Source of the DNA: Luzula sylvatica
Lineage: Eukaryota; Streptophyta; Magnoliopsida; Poales; Juncaceae
Assembly: GCA_946800325.1 (NCBI GenBank)
Contig: OX326959.1
Span: forward strand, 36,012,908-36,076,907
Length of the DNA: 64,000 nucleotides
Direction: 5' to 3'
How positions within the stretch are numbered: position 1 is the first letter of the stretch; each line of letters begins with the position of its first letter. Both the position numbers and the translations under genes were made by a program. Shown here one piece after another: positions 34,930 to 49,900 of the stretch. The notes beneath the pieces were generated by a model, which had not been told where the DNA came from, searched no databases, and was given only the letters and a program-made list of their open reading frames with translations.

Positions 34930-37900
34930 GTATCGTATCTTTTACTACATAACTTTTCACCAAATTTTACAAACACTAAGAAAGTTTGTTTTTCGATTCA
35001 AACCAGATTTTAACGCTTTGAGGAGTTCCAATAACCTGTTTTTAGATCATTTGTATCGTATCTTTTACTACATAACTTTCCACCAAATTTCACAAACACC
35101 AAGAAATTTTGTTTTTTGATTCAAAACAAACTTTTAACGCTTCGAGGAGTTCAAATAACGTGTTTTTACATTATTTGTATCGTATCTTTTACTTCATAAC
35201 TTTTCACCAAATTTCACAAACACTAAGAAAGTTTGTTTTTCGATTCAAAACAAGATTTGAACGTTTTGAGGAGTTCAAATAACCTGTTTTTAGATCATTT
35301 GTATCGTATCTTTTACTACATAACTTTTCACCAAATTTCACAAACACTAAGAAAGTTTGTTTTTCGATTCAAAACAAGATTTTAAGGCTTTGAGAAGTTC
35401 AAATAACGTGTTTTTAGATCATTTGTATCGTATCTTTTACTACATAACTTTTCACCAAATTTGACAAACACTAAGAAAGTTTGTTTTTCGATTCAAAACA
35501 AGATTTTAACGCTTTGAGAAGCTCAAATAACGTGTTTTTAGATCATTTGTATCGTATCTTTTACTACGTAACTTTTTCACCAAATTTTACAAACAGTAAG
35601 AAAGTTTGTTTTCCGATTCAAAACAAACTTTTAACGCTTTGAGGAGTTCAAATAACCTGTTTTTTGATCATTTATATCGTATCTTTTACTACACAACTTT
35701 TCACCAAATTTCACAAACACTAGGAAAGTTTGTTTTTCGATTCAAAACAAGATTTTAACGCTTTGAGGAGTTCCAATAACATGTTTTTAGATCATTTGTA
35801 TCGTATCTTTTACTACATAACTTTTCACAAAATTTCACAAACACTAAGAAAGTTTGTTTTTCGATTCAAAACAAGATTTTAACGCTTTGAGGAATTCCAA
35901 TAACCTGTTTTTAGATCATTTGTATCGTATCTTTTACTACATAACTTTCCACCAAATTTTACAAACACTAAGAATTTTTTTTTTCGATTCAAAACAAACT
36001 TTTAACGTTTTGATGAGTTCAAATAACGTGTTTTTAGATAATTTGTATCGTATCTTTTACTATATAACATTTCACCAAATTTCACAAACACTAAGAAAGT
36101 TTGTTTTTCGATTGAAAACAAGATTTTAATGCTTTGAGGAGTTCAAATAACGTGTTTTTAGATCATTTGTATCGTATCATTTACTACATAACTTTTCACC
36201 AAATTTCACAAACACTAAGAAAGTTTGTTTTTCGATTCAAAACAAGATTTTTACGATTTGAGCAGTTCGAATAACCTGTTTTTAGATCATTTGTATCGTA
36301 TCTTTTACTACATAACTTTTCACCAAATTTCACACACACTAAGAAAGTTTGTTTTTCGAGTCAAAACGAGATTTTAACGCTTTGAGGAGTTCCAATAACC
36401 TGTTTTTAGATCATTTGTATCGTATCTTTTACTACATAACTTTCCACCAAATTTCACAAACACCAAGAAAGTTTGTTTTTCGATTCAAAACAAGATTTTA
36501 ACGCTTTGAGCAGTTCGAATAATGTGTTTTTAGATCATTTGTATCGTATCTTTTACTACATAACTTTTCACCAAATTTCACAAACACCAAGAAAGTTTGT
36601 TTTTCGATTCAAAACAAGATTTTAACGCTTTGAGGGGTTCAAATAACGTATTTTTAGATCATTTGTATCGTATCTTTTACTACATAACTTTTCACCAAAT
36701 TTCACAAACACTAAGAAAGTTTGTTTTTCGATTCAAAACAACATTTTAACGCTTTGAAGAGTTCAAATAATGTGTTTTTAGATCATTTGTATCGTATCTT
36801 TTACTACATAACTTTTCACCAAATTTCACAAACACCAAGAAAGTTTGTTTTTCGATTCAAAGCATGATTTTAACGCTTTGAGGAGTTCAAATAACCTGTT
36901 TTTAGATCATTTGTATCGTATCTTTTACTACATAACTTTTCACCAAATTTCACAAACACTAAGAAAGTTTGTTTTTCGATTCAAAACAAGATTTTAACGC
37001 TTTGAGGAAGTCCAATAACCTGTTTTTAGATCATTTGTATCGTATCTTTTACTACATAACTTTTCACCAAATTTCACAAACACAAAGAAAGTTTGTTTTT
37101 CGATTCAAAACAACATTTTAACGCTTTGAAGAGTTCAAATAATGTGTTTTTAGATCATTTGTATCGTATCTTTTACTACATAACTTTTCACCAAATTTCA
37201 CAAACACCAAGAAAGTTTGTTTTTTGATTCAAAGCATGATTTTAACGCTTTGAGGAGTTCAAATAACCTGTTTTTAGATCATTTGTATCGTATCTTTTAC
37301 TACATAACTTTTCACGAAATTTCACAAACACTAAGAAAGTTTGTTTTTCGATTCAAAACAAGATTTTAACGCTTTGAGGAGTTCAAATAACATGTTTTTA
37401 GATCATTTGTATCGTATCTTTTACTACATAACTCTTCACCAAATTTCTCAAACACTAAGAAAGTTTGTTTTTCGATTCAAAACAAGATTTTAACGCTTTG
37501 AGGAGTTCAAATAACGTGTTTTTAGATCATTTGTATCGTATCTTTTACTACATAACTTTTCACAAAATTTCACAAACACTAAGAAATTTTGTTTTTCGAT
37601 TCAAAACAAGATTTTAACGCTTTGAGCAGTTCGAATAACATGTTTTTAGATCATTTGTATCGTATCTTTTACTACATACATTTTCACCAAATTTCACAAA
37701 CACCAAGAAAGTTTGTTTTTCGATTCAAAACAAGATTTTAACGCTTTGAGGAGTTCAAATAACGTATTTTTAGATCATTTGTATCGTATCTTTTACTACA
37801 TAACTTTTCACCAAATTTCACAAACACTAAGAAAGTTTGTTTTTCGATTCAAAACAACATTTTAACGCTTTGAAGAGTTCAAATAATGTGTTTTTAGATC

Positions 37901-39925
37901 ATTTGTATCGTATCTTTTACTACATAACGTTTCACCAAATTTCACAAACACCAAGAAAGTTTGTTTTTCGATTCAAAATAAGATTTTAACGCTTTGAGGA
38001 GTTCAAATAACGTGTTTTTAGATCATTTGTATCGTATATTTTACAACATAACTTTTCACCAAATTTCACAAACACTATGAAAGATTGTTTTTCGATTCAA
38101 AACAAGATTTTAACGCTTTGAGGAGTTCAAATAACGTGTTTTTAGATCATTTGTATCGTATCTTTTACTACATGCATTTTCACCAAATTTTACAAACACT
38201 AAGAAAGTTTGTTTTTCGATTCAAAACACACTTTTAACGCTTTGAGGAGTTCAAATAACGTGTTTTTAGATCATTTGTATCGTATCTTTTACTACATACA
38301 TTTTCACCAAATTTTACAAACACTAAGTCAGTTTGTTTTCCGATTCAAAACAAGATTTTAACGCTTTGAGGAGTTCAAATAACGTGTTTTTAGATCATTT
38401 GTATCGTATGTTTTACTACATAACTTGTCACCAAATTTCACAAACACTAAGAAAGTTTGTTTTTCGATTCAAAACAAGATTTTAACGCTTTGAGGAGTTT
38501 AAATAACCTGTTTTTAGATCATTTGTATCGTATCTTTTACTACACAACTTTTCACCAAATTTCACAAACACTAGGAAAGTTTGTTTTTCGATTCAAAATA
38601 AGATTTTAACGCTTTGAGGAGTTCCAATAACATGTTTTTAGATCATTTGTATCGTATCTTTTACTACATAACTTTTCACCAAATTTCACAAACACTAAGA
38701 AAGTTTGTTTTTCGATTCAAAAAAAGATTTGAACGCTTTGAGGAGTTCGAATAACGTGTTTTTAGATCATTTGTATCGTATCTTTTACTACATAACTTTT
38801 CACCAAATTTCACAAACACTAAGTCAGTTTGTTTTTCGATTCAAAACACACTTTTAACGCTTTGAGGAGTTCAAATAACGTGTTTTTAGATCATTTGTAT
38901 TGTATCTTTTACTACATAACTTTTCACCAAATTTCACAAACACTAATAAAGTTTGTTTTTCGATTCAAAACAACATTTTAACGCTTTGAAGAGTTCAAAT
39001 AATGTGTTTTTAGATCATTTGTATCGTATCTTTTACTACATAACTTTTCACCAAATTTCACAAACACCAAGTAAGTTTGTTTTTCGATTCAAAGCATGAT
39101 TTTAACGCTTTGAGGAGTTCAAATAACCTGTTTTTAGATCATTTGTATCGTATCTTTTACTACACAACTTTTCACCAAATTTCACAAACACTAGGAAAGT
39201 TTGTTTTTCGATTCAAAACAAGATTTTAACGCTTTGAGGAATTCCAATAACCTGTTTTTAGATCATTTGTATCGTATCTTTTACTACATAACTTTCCACC
39301 AAATTTTACAAACACTAAGAAAGTTTGTTTTTCGATTCAAAACAAACTTTTAACGCTTTGAGGAGTTCGAATAATGTGTTTTTAGATCATTTGTATCGTA
39401 TCTTTTACTACATAACTTTTCACCAAATTTCACAAACACCAAGAAAGTTTGTTTTTCGATTCAAAACAAGATTTTAACGCTTTGAGGAATTCAAATAACC
39501 TGTTTTTAGATCACTTGTATCGTATCTTTTACTACATAACTTTCCACCAAATTTTACAAACACTAAGAAAGTTTGTTTTTCGATTCAAAACAACATTTTA
39601 ACGCTTTGAGGAGTTCGAATAACCTGTTTTTAAATCATTTGTATCGTATCTTTTACTATATTACTTTTCACCAAATTTCACAAACACTAAGAAAGTTTGT
39701 TTTTCGATTCAAAACGAGATTTTAACGCTTTGAGGAGTTCCAATAACCTGTTTTTAGATCATTTGTATCGTATCTTTTACTACATAACTTTCCACCAAAT
39801 TTCACAAACACCAAGAAAGTTTGTTTTTCGATTCAAAACAAGATTTTTACGCTTTGAGCAGTTCGAATAACCTGTTTTTAGATCATTTGTATCGTATCTT
39901 TTACTACATAACTTTTCACCAAATT
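34930..39925 (+). repeat. ~5 kb satellite block, left copy of a long-range duplication
   Basis: Rare variants here (for example TTTTTACATTATTTG at 35163, GAGGGGTTCAAATAACGTAT near 36630, CACTATGAAAGATTG near 38075, CACCAAGTAAG near 39066) all recur exactly 11,793 bp downstream. About 40 monomers are involved and only scattered single-base differences were seen. Confidence 0.85.
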
Positions 39926-42900
39926 TCACAAACATTAAGAAAGTTTGTTTTTCGATTCAAAACAAGATTTTAACGCTTTGAGGAGTTCAAATAACGTGTT
40001 TTTAGATCATTTGTATCGTATCTTTTACTACATAACTTTTCACCAAATTTCACAAACACATAGAAAGTTTGTTTTTCGATTCAAAACAAGATTTTTTAAC
40101 GCTTTGAGGAGTTCAAATAACCTGTTTTTAGATCATTTGTATCGTATCTTTTACTACACAACTTTTCACCAAATTTCACAAACACTAGGAAAGTTTGTTT
40201 TTCGATTCAAAACAAGATTTTAACGCTTTGAGGAGTTCCAATAACATGTTTTTAGATCATTTGTATCGTATCTTTTACAACATAACTTTCCACCAAATTT
40301 CACAAACACCAAGAAAGTTTGTTTTTCGATTCAAAACAAGATTTTTACGCTTTGAGCAGTTCGAATAACCTGTTTTTAGATCATTTGTATCGTATCTTTT
40401 ACTACATAACTTTTCACCAAATTTCACAAACACTAAGAAAGTTTGTTTTTCGATTCAAAACGAGATTTTAACGCTTTGAGGAGTTCCAATAACCTGTTTT
40501 TAGATCATTTGTATCGTATCTTTTACTACATAACTTTCCACCAAATTTCACAAACACCAAGAAATTTTGTTTTTTGATTCAAAACAAACTTTTAACGCTT
40601 CGAGGAGTTCAAATAACGTGTTTTTAGATCATTTGTATCGTATCTTTTACTACATAACTTTTCACCAAATTTCACAAACACTAAGAAAGTTTGTTTTTCG
40701 ATTCAAAACAAGATTTTAACGTTTTGAGGAGTTCAAATAACCTGTTTTTAGATCATTTGTATCGTATCTTTTACTACATAACTTTTCACCAAATTTCACA
40801 AACACTAAGAAAATTTGTTTTTCGATTCAAAACAAGATTTTAAGGCTTTGAGAAGTTCAAATAACGTGTTTTTAGATCATTTGTATCGTATCTTTTACTA
40901 CATAACTTTTCACCAAATTTGACAGACACTAAGAAAGTTTGTTTTTCGATTCAAAACAAGATTTTAACGCTTTGAGAAGCTCAAATAACGTGTTTTTAGA
41001 TCATTTGTATCGTATCTTTTACTACGTAACTTTTTCACCAAATTTTACAAACACTAAGAAAGTTTGTTTTCCGATTCAAAACAAACTTTTAACGCTTTGA
41101 GGAGTTCAAATAACGTGTTTTTGGATCATTTGTATCGTATCTTTTACTATATTACTTTTCACCAAATTTCACAAACACTAAGAAAGTTTGTTTTTCGATT
41201 CAAAACAAGATTTTAACGCTTTGAGGAGTTCAAATAACGTGTTTTTAGATCATTTGTATCGTATCTTTTACTACATAACTTTTCACAAAATTTCACAAAC
41301 ACTAAGAAAGTTTGTTTTTCGATTCAAAACAAGATTTTAACGCTTTGAGGAATTCCAATAACCTGTTTTTAGACCATTTGTATCGTATCTTTTACTACAT
41401 AACTTTCCACCAAATTTTACAAACACTAAGAAAGTTTGTTTTTCGATTCAAAACAAACTTTTAACGCTTTGAGGAGTTCAAATAACGTGTTTTTAGATCA
41501 TTTGTATCGTATCTTTTACTACATAACTTTTCACAAAATTTCACAAACACTAAGAAAGTTTGTTTTTCGATTCAAAACAAGATTTTAACGCTTTGAGGAA
41601 TTCAAATAACCTGTTTTTAGATCACTTGTATCGTATCTTTTACTACATAACTTTCCACCAAATTTTACAAACACTAAGAAAGTTTGTTTTTCGATTCAAA
41701 ACAACATTTTAACGCTTTGAGGAGTTCGAATAACCTGTTTTTAAATCATTTGTATCGTATCTTTTACTATATTACTTTTCACCAAATTTCACAAACACTA
41801 AGAAAGTTTGTTTTTCGATTCAAAACGAGATTTTAACGCTTTGAGGAGTTCCAATAACCTGTTTTTAGATCATTTGTATCGTATCTTTTACTACATAACT
41901 TTCCACCAAATTTCACAAACACCAAGAAAGTTTGTTTTTCGATTCAAAACAAGATTTTTACGCTTTGAGCAGTTCGAATAACCTGTTTTTAGATCATTTG
42001 TATCGTATCTTTTACTACATAACTTTTCACCAAATTTCACAAACACTAAGAAAGTTTGTTTTTCGATTCAAAACAAGATTTTAACGCTTTGAGGAGTTCA
42101 AATAACGTGTTTTTAGATCATTTGTATCGTATCTTTTACTACATAACTTTTCACCAAATTTCACAAACACATAGAAAGTTTGTTTTTCGATTCAAAACAA
42201 GATTTTTTAACGCTTTGAGGAGTTCAAATAACCTGTTTTTAGATCATTTGTATCGTATCTTTTACTACACAACTTTTCACCAAATTTCACAAACACTAGG
42301 AAAGTTTGTTTTTCGATTCAAAACAAGATTTTAACGCTTTGAGGAGTTCCAATAACATGTTTTTAGATCATTTGTATCGTATCTTTTACAACATAACTTT
42401 CCACCAAATTTCACAAACACCAAGAAAGTTTGTTTTTCGATTCAAAACAAGATTTTTACGCTTTGAGCAGTTCGAATAACCTGTTTTTAGATCATTTGTA
42501 TCGTATCTTTTACGACATAACTTTTCACCAAATTTCACAAACACTAAGAAAGTTTGTTTTTCGATTCAAAACGAGATTTTAACGCTTTGAGGAGTTCCAA
42601 TAACCTGTTTTTAGATCATTTGTATCGTATCTTTTACTACATAACTTTCCACCAAATTTCACAAACACCAAGAAATTTTGTTTTTTGATTCAAAACAAAC
42701 TTTTAACGCTTCGAGGAGTTCAAATAACGTGTTTTTAGATCATTTGTATCGTATCTTTTACTACATTACTTTTCACCAAATTTCACAAACACTAAGAAAG
42801 TTTGTTTTTCGATTCAAAACAAGATTTTAACGTTTTGAGGAGTTCAAATAACCTGTTTTTAGATCATTTGTATCGTATCTTTTACTACATAACTTTTCAC

Positions 42901-43693
42901 CAAATTTCACAAACACTAAGAAAGTTTGTTTTTCGATTCAAAACAAGATTTTAAGGCTTTGAGAAGTTCAAATAACGTGTTTTTAGATCATTTGTATCGT
43001 ATCTTTTACTACATAACTTTTCACCAAATTTGACAGACACTAAGAAAGTTTGTTTTTCGATTCAAAACAAGATTTTAACGCTTTGAGAAGCTCAAATAAC
43101 GTGTTTTTAGATCATTTGTATCGTATCTTTTACTACGTAACTTTTTCACCAAATTTTACAAACACTAAGAAAGTTTGTTTTCCGATTCAAAACAAACTTT
43201 TAACGCTTTGAGGAGTTCAAATAACGTGTTTTTGGATCATTTGTATCGTATCTTTTACTATATTACTTTTCACCAAATTTCACAAACACTAAGAAAGTTT
43301 GTTTTTCGATTCAAAACAAGATTTTAACGCTTTAAGGAGTTCAAATAACGTGTTTTTAGATCATTTGTATCGTATCTTTTACTACATAACTTTTCACAAA
43401 ATTTCACAAACACTAAGAAAGTTTGTTTTTCGATTCAAAACAAGATTTTAACGCTTTGAGGAATTCCAATAACCTGTTTTTAGACCATTTGTATCGTATC
43501 TTTTACTACATAACTTTCCACCAAATTTTACAAACACTAAGAAAGTTTGTTTTTCAATTCAAAACAAACTTTTAACGCTTTGAGGAGTTCAAATAACGTG
43601 TTTTTAGATCATTTGTATCGTATCTTTTACTACATAACTTTTCACAAAATTTCACAAACACTAAGAAAGTTTGTTTTTCGATTCAAAACAAGA
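39472..43693 (+). repeat. Tandem 17-monomer higher-order repeat, two copies (2111 bp)
   Basis: Diagnostic variants recur 2111 bp apart: GAGGAATTC with GATCACTTG at 39484 and 41595, GACAGACACT at 40921 and 43032, AGACCATTTG at 41371 and 43482. 2111 bp is 17 monomers plus 3 bases. Confidence 0.85.
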
Positions 43694-46600
43694 TTTTAAC
43701 GCTTTGAGGAGTTCAAATAACGTGTTTTTAGATCATTTGTATCGTATCTTTTACTACATAACTTTTCACCAAATTTCACAAACACTAAGAAAGTTTGTTT
43801 TTCGATTCAAAACAAGATTTTTTAACGCTTTGAGGAGTTCAAATAACGTGTTTTTAGATCATTTGTATCGTATCTTTTACTACATAACTTTTCACCAAAT
43901 TTTACAAACACTAAGAAAGTTTGTTTTTCGATTCAAAACGAGATTTTAACGCTTTGAGGAGTTCCAATAACCTGTTTTTAGATCATTTGTATCGTATCTT
44001 TTACTACATAACTTTCCACCAAATTTCACAAACACCAAGAAATTTTGTTTTTTGATTCAAAACAAACTTTTAACGCTTCGAGGAGTTCAAATAACGTGTT
44101 TTTAGATCATTTGTATCGTATCTTTTACTACATTACTTTTCACCAAATTTCACAAACACTAAGAAAGTTTGTTTTTCGATTCAAAACAAGATTTTAACGT
44201 TTTGAGGAGTTCAAATAACCTGTTTTTAGATCATTTGTATCGTATCTTTTACTACATAACTTTTCACCAAATTTCACAAACACTAAGAAAGTTTGTTTTT
44301 CGATTCAAAACAAGATTTTAAGGCTTTGAGAAGTTCAAATAACGTGTTTTTAGATCATTTGTATCGTATCTTTTACTACATAACTTTTCACCAAATTTGA
44401 CAAACACTAAGAAAGTTTGTTTTTCGATTCAAAACAAGATTTTAACGCTTTGCGAAGCTCAAATAACGTGTTTTTAGATCATTTGTATCGTATCTTTTAC
44501 TACGTAACTTTTTCACCAAATTTTACAAACAGTAAGAAAGTTTGTTTTCCGATTCAAAACAAACTTTTAACGCTTTGAGGAGTTCAAATAACCTGTTTTT
44601 AGATCATTTGTATCGTATCTTTTACTACATAACTTTTCACCAAATTTCACAAACACTAAGAAAATTTGTTTTTCGATTCAAAACAAGATTTTAACGCTTT
44701 GAGGAGTTCAAATAACGTGTTTTTAGATCATTTGTATCGTATCTTTTACTACATAACTTTTCACCAAATTTGACAGACACTAAGAAAGTTTGTTTTTCGA
44801 TTCAAAACAAGATTTTAACGCTTTGAGAAGCTCAAATAACGTGTTTTTAGATCATTTGTATCGTATCTTTTACTACGTAACTTTTTCACCAAATTTTACA
44901 AACACTAAGAAAGTTTGTTTTCCGATTCAAAACAAACTTTTAACGCTTTGAGGAGTTCAAATAACGTGTTTTTGGATCATTTGTATCGTATCTTTTACTA
45001 TATTACTTTTCACCAAATTTCACAAACACTAAGAAAGTTTGTTTTTCGATTCAAAACAAGATTTTAACGCTTTGAGGAGTTCAAATAACGTGTTTTTAGA
45101 TCATTTGTATCGTATCTTTTACTACTTAACTTTTCACAAAATTTCACAAACACTAAGAAAGTTTGTTTTTCGATTCAAAACAAGATTTTAACGCTTTGAG
45201 GAATTCCAATAACCTGTTTTTAGACCATTTGTATCGTATCTTTTACTACATAACTTTCCACCAAATTTTACAAACACTAAGAAAGTTTGTTTTTCGATTC
45301 AAAACAAACTTTTAACGCTTTGAGGAGTTCAAATAACGTGTTTTTAGATCATTTGTATCGTATCTTTTACTACATAACTTTTCACAAAATTTCACAAACA
45401 CTAAGAAAGTTTGTTTTTCGATTCAAAACAAGATTTTAACGCTTTGAGGAATTCAAATAACCTGTTTTTAGATCACTTGTATCGTATCTTTTACTACATA
45501 ACTTTCCACCAAATTTTACAAACACTAAGAAAGTTTGTTTTTCGATTCAAAACAACATTTTAACGCTTTGAGGAGTTCGAATAACCTGTTTTTAAATCAT
45601 TTGTATCGTATCTTTTACTACATAACTTTTCACCAAATTTGACAGACACTAAGAAAGTTTGTTTTTCGATTCAAAACAAGATTTTAACGCTTTGAGAAGC
45701 TCAAATAACGTGTTTTTAGATCATTTGTATCGTATCTTTTACTACGTAACTTTTTCACCAAATTTTACAAACACTAAGAAAGTTTGTTTTCCGATTCAAA
45801 ACAAACTTTTAACGCTTTGAGGAGTTCAAATAACGTGTTTTTGGATCATTTGTATCGTATCTTTTACTATATTACTTTTCACCAAATTTCACAAACACTA
45901 AGAAAGTTTGTTTTTCAATTCAAAACAAGATTTTAACGCTTTGAGGAGTTCAAATAACGTGTTTTTAGATCATTTGTATCGTATCTTTTACTACATAACT
46001 TTTCACAAAATTTCACAAACACTAAGAAAGTTTGTTTTTCGATTCAAAACAAGATTTTAACGCTTTGAGGAATTCCAATAACCTGTTTTTAGACCATTTG
46101 TATCGTATCTTTTACTACATAACTTTCCACCAAATTTTACAAACACTAAGAAAGTTTGTTTTTCGATTCAAAACAAACTTTTAACGCTTTGAGGAGTTCA
46201 AATAACGTGTTTTTAGATCATTTGTATCGTATCTTTTACTACATAACTTTTCACAAAATTTCACAAACACTAAGAAAGTTTGTTTTTCGATTCAAAACGA
46301 GATTTTAACGCTTTGAGGAGTTCCAATAACCTGTTTTTAGATCATTTGTATCGTATCTTTTACTACATAACTTTCCACCAAATTTCACAAACACCAAGAA
46401 AGTTTGTTTTTCGATTCAAAACAAGATTTTTACGCTTTGAGCAGTTCGAATAACCTGTTTTTAGATCATTTGTATCGTATCTTTTACTACATAACTTTTC
46501 ACAAAATTTCACAAACACTAAGAAAGTTTGTTTTTCGATTCAAAACAAGATTTTAACGCTTTGAGGAGTTCAAATAACGTGTTTTTAGATCATTTGTATC

Positions 46601-46900
46601 GTATCTTTTACTACATAACTTTTCACCAAATTTCACAAACACTAAGAAAGTTTGTTTTTCGATTCAAAACAAGATTTTTTAACGCTTTGAGGAGTTCAAA
46701 TAACGTGTTTTTAGATCATTTGTATCGTATCTTTTACTACATAACTTTTCACCAAATTTTACAAACACTAAGAAAGTTTGTTTTTCGATTCAAAACGAGA
46801 TTTTAACGCTTTGAGGAGTTCCAATAACCTGTTTTTAGATCATTTGTATCGTATCTTTTACTACATAACTTTCCACCAAATTTCACAAACACCAAGAAAT
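43694..46900 (+). repeat. Further nested higher-order copies (1740, 869 and 2857 bp offsets)
   Basis: The same markers recur at GACAGACACT 44772 and 45641 and AGACCATTT 45222 and 46091, giving offsets of 1740 (14 monomers) and then 869 bp (7 monomers). A separate marker, GATTTTTTAACGC, recurs at about 43820 and 46677 (2857 bp, 23 monomers). Confidence 0.75.
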
Positions 46901-49900
46901 TTTGTTTTTTGATTCAAAACAAACTTTTATCGCTTCGAGGAGTTCAAATAACGTGTTTTTACATTATTTGTATCGTATCTTTTACTTCATAACTTTTCAC
47001 CAAATTTCACAAACACTAAGAAAGTTTGTTTTTCGATTCAAAACAAGATTTGAACGTTTTGAGGAGTTCAAATAACCTGTTTTTAGATCATTTGTATCGT
47101 ATCTTTTACTACATAACTTTTCACCAAATTTCACAAACACTAAGAAAGTTTGTTTTTCGATTCAAAACAAGATTTTAAGGCTTTGAGAAGTTCAAATAAC
47201 GTGTTTTTAGATCATTTGTATCGTATCTTTTACTACATAACTTTTCACCAAATTTGACAAACACTAAGAAAGTTTGTTTTTCGATTCAAAACAAGATTTT
47301 AACGCTTTGCGAAGCTCAAATAACGTGTTTTTAGATCATTTGTATCGTATCTTTTACTACGTAACTTTTTCACCAAATTTTACAAACAGTAAGAAAGTTT
47401 GTTTTCCGATTCAAAACAAACTTTTAACGCTTTGAGGAGTTCAAATAACCTGTTTTTTGATCATTTGTATCGTATCTTTTACTACACAACTTTTCACCAA
47501 ATTTCACAAACACTAGGAAAGTTTGTTTTTCGATTCAAAACAAGATTTTAACGCTTTGAGGAGTTCCAATAACATGTTTTTAGATCATTTGTATCTTATC
47601 TTTTACTACATAACTTTTCACAAAATTTCACAAACACTAAGAAAGTTTGTTTTTCGATTCAAAACAAGATTTTAACGCTTTGAGGAATTCCAATAACCTG
47701 TTTTTAGATCATTTGTATCGTATCTTTTACTACATAACTTTCCACCAAATTTTACAAACACTAAGAATTTTTTTTTTCGATTCAAAACAAACTTTTAACG
47801 TTTTGATGAGTTCAAATAACGTGTTTTTAGATAATTTGTATCGTATCTTTTACTATATAACATTTCACCAAATTTCACAAACACTAAGAAAGTTTGTTTT
47901 TCGATTCAAAACAAGATTTTAATGCTTTGAGGAGTTCAAATAACGTGTTTTTAGATCATTTGTATCGTATCATTTACTACATAACTTTTCACCAAATTTC
48001 ACAAACACTAAGAAAGTTTGTTTTTCGATTCAAAACAAGATTTTTACGATTTGAGCAGTTCGAATAACCTGTTTTTAGATCATTTGTATCGTATCTTTTA
48101 CTACATAACTTTTCACCAAATTTCACACACACTAAGAAAGTTTGTTTTTCGAGTCAAAACGAGATTTTAACGCTTTGAGGAGTTCCAATAACCTGTTTTT
48201 AGATCATTTGTATCGTATCTTTTACTACATAACTTTCCACCAAATTTCACAAACACCAAGAAAGTTTGTTTTTCGATTCAAAACAAGATTTTAACGCTTT
48301 GAGCAGTTCGAATAATGTGTTTTTAGATCATTTGTATCGTATCTTTTACTACATAACTTTTCACCAAATTTCACAAACACCAAGAAAGTTTGTTTTTCGA
48401 TTCAAAACAAGATTTTAACGCTTTGAGGGGTTCAAATAACGTATTTTTAGATCATTTGTATCGTATCTTTTACTACATAACTTTTCACCAAATTTCACAA
48501 ACACTAAGAAAGTTTGTTTTTCGATTCAAAACAACATTTTAACGCTTTGAAGAGTTCAAATAATGTGTTTTTAGATCATTTGTATCGTATCTTTTACTAC
48601 ATAACTTTTCACCAAATTTCACAAACACCAAGAAAGTTTGTTTTTCGATTCAAAGCATGATTTTAACGCTTTGAGGAGTTCAAATAACCTGTTTTTAGAT
48701 CATTTGTATCGTATCTTTTACTACATAACTTTTCACCAAATTTCACAAACACTAAGAAAGTTTGTTTTTCGATTCAAAACAAGATTTTAACGCTTTGAGG
48801 AAGTCCAATAACCTGTTTTTAGATCATTTGTATCGTATCTTTTACTACATAACTTTTCACCAAATTTCACAAACACAAAGAAAGTTTGTTTTTCGATTCA
48901 AAACAACATTTTAACGCTTTGAAGAGTTCAAATAATGTGTTTTTAGATCATTTGTATCGTATCTTTTACTACATAACTTTTCACCAAATTTCACAAACAC
49001 CAAGAAAGTTTGTTTTTTGATTCAAAGCATGATTTTAACGCTTTGAGGAGTTCAAATAACCTGTTTTTAGATCATTTGTATCGTATCTTTTACTACATAA
49101 CTTTTCACGAAATTTCACAAACACTAAGAAAGTTTGTTTTTCGATTCAAAACAAGATTTTAACGCTTTGAGGAGTTCAAATAACATGTTTTTAGATCATT
49201 TGTATCGTATCTTTTACTACATAACTCTTCACCAAATTTCTCAAACACTAAGAAAGTTTGTTTTTCGATTCAAAACAAGATTTTAACGCTTTGAGGAGTT
49301 CAAATAACGTGTTTTTAGATCATTTGTATCGTATCTTTTACTACATAACTTTTCACAAAATTTCACAAACACTATGAAATTTTGTTTTTCGATTCAAAAC
49401 AAGATTTTAACGCTTTGAGCAGTTCGAATAACATGTTTTTAGATCATTTGTATCGTATCTTTTACTACATACATTTTCACCAAATTTCACAAACACCAAG
49501 AAAGTTTGTTTTTCGATTCAAAACAAGATTTTAACGCTTTGAGGAGTTCAAATAACGTATTTTTAGATCATTTGTATCGTATCTTTTACTACATAACTTT
49601 TCACCAAATTTCACAAACACTAAGAAAGTTTGTTTTTCGATTCAAAACAACATTTTAACGCTTTGAAGAGTTCAAATAATGTGTTTTTAGATCATTTGTA
49701 TCGTATCTTTTACTACATAACGTTTCACCAAATTTCACAAACACCAAGAAAGTTTGTTTTTCGATTCAAAATAAGATTTTAACGCTTTGAGGAGTTCAAA
49801 TAACGTGTTTTTAGATCATTTGTATCGTATATTTTACAACATAACTTTTCACCAAATTTCACAAACACTATGAAAGATTGTTTTTCGATTCAAAACAAGA

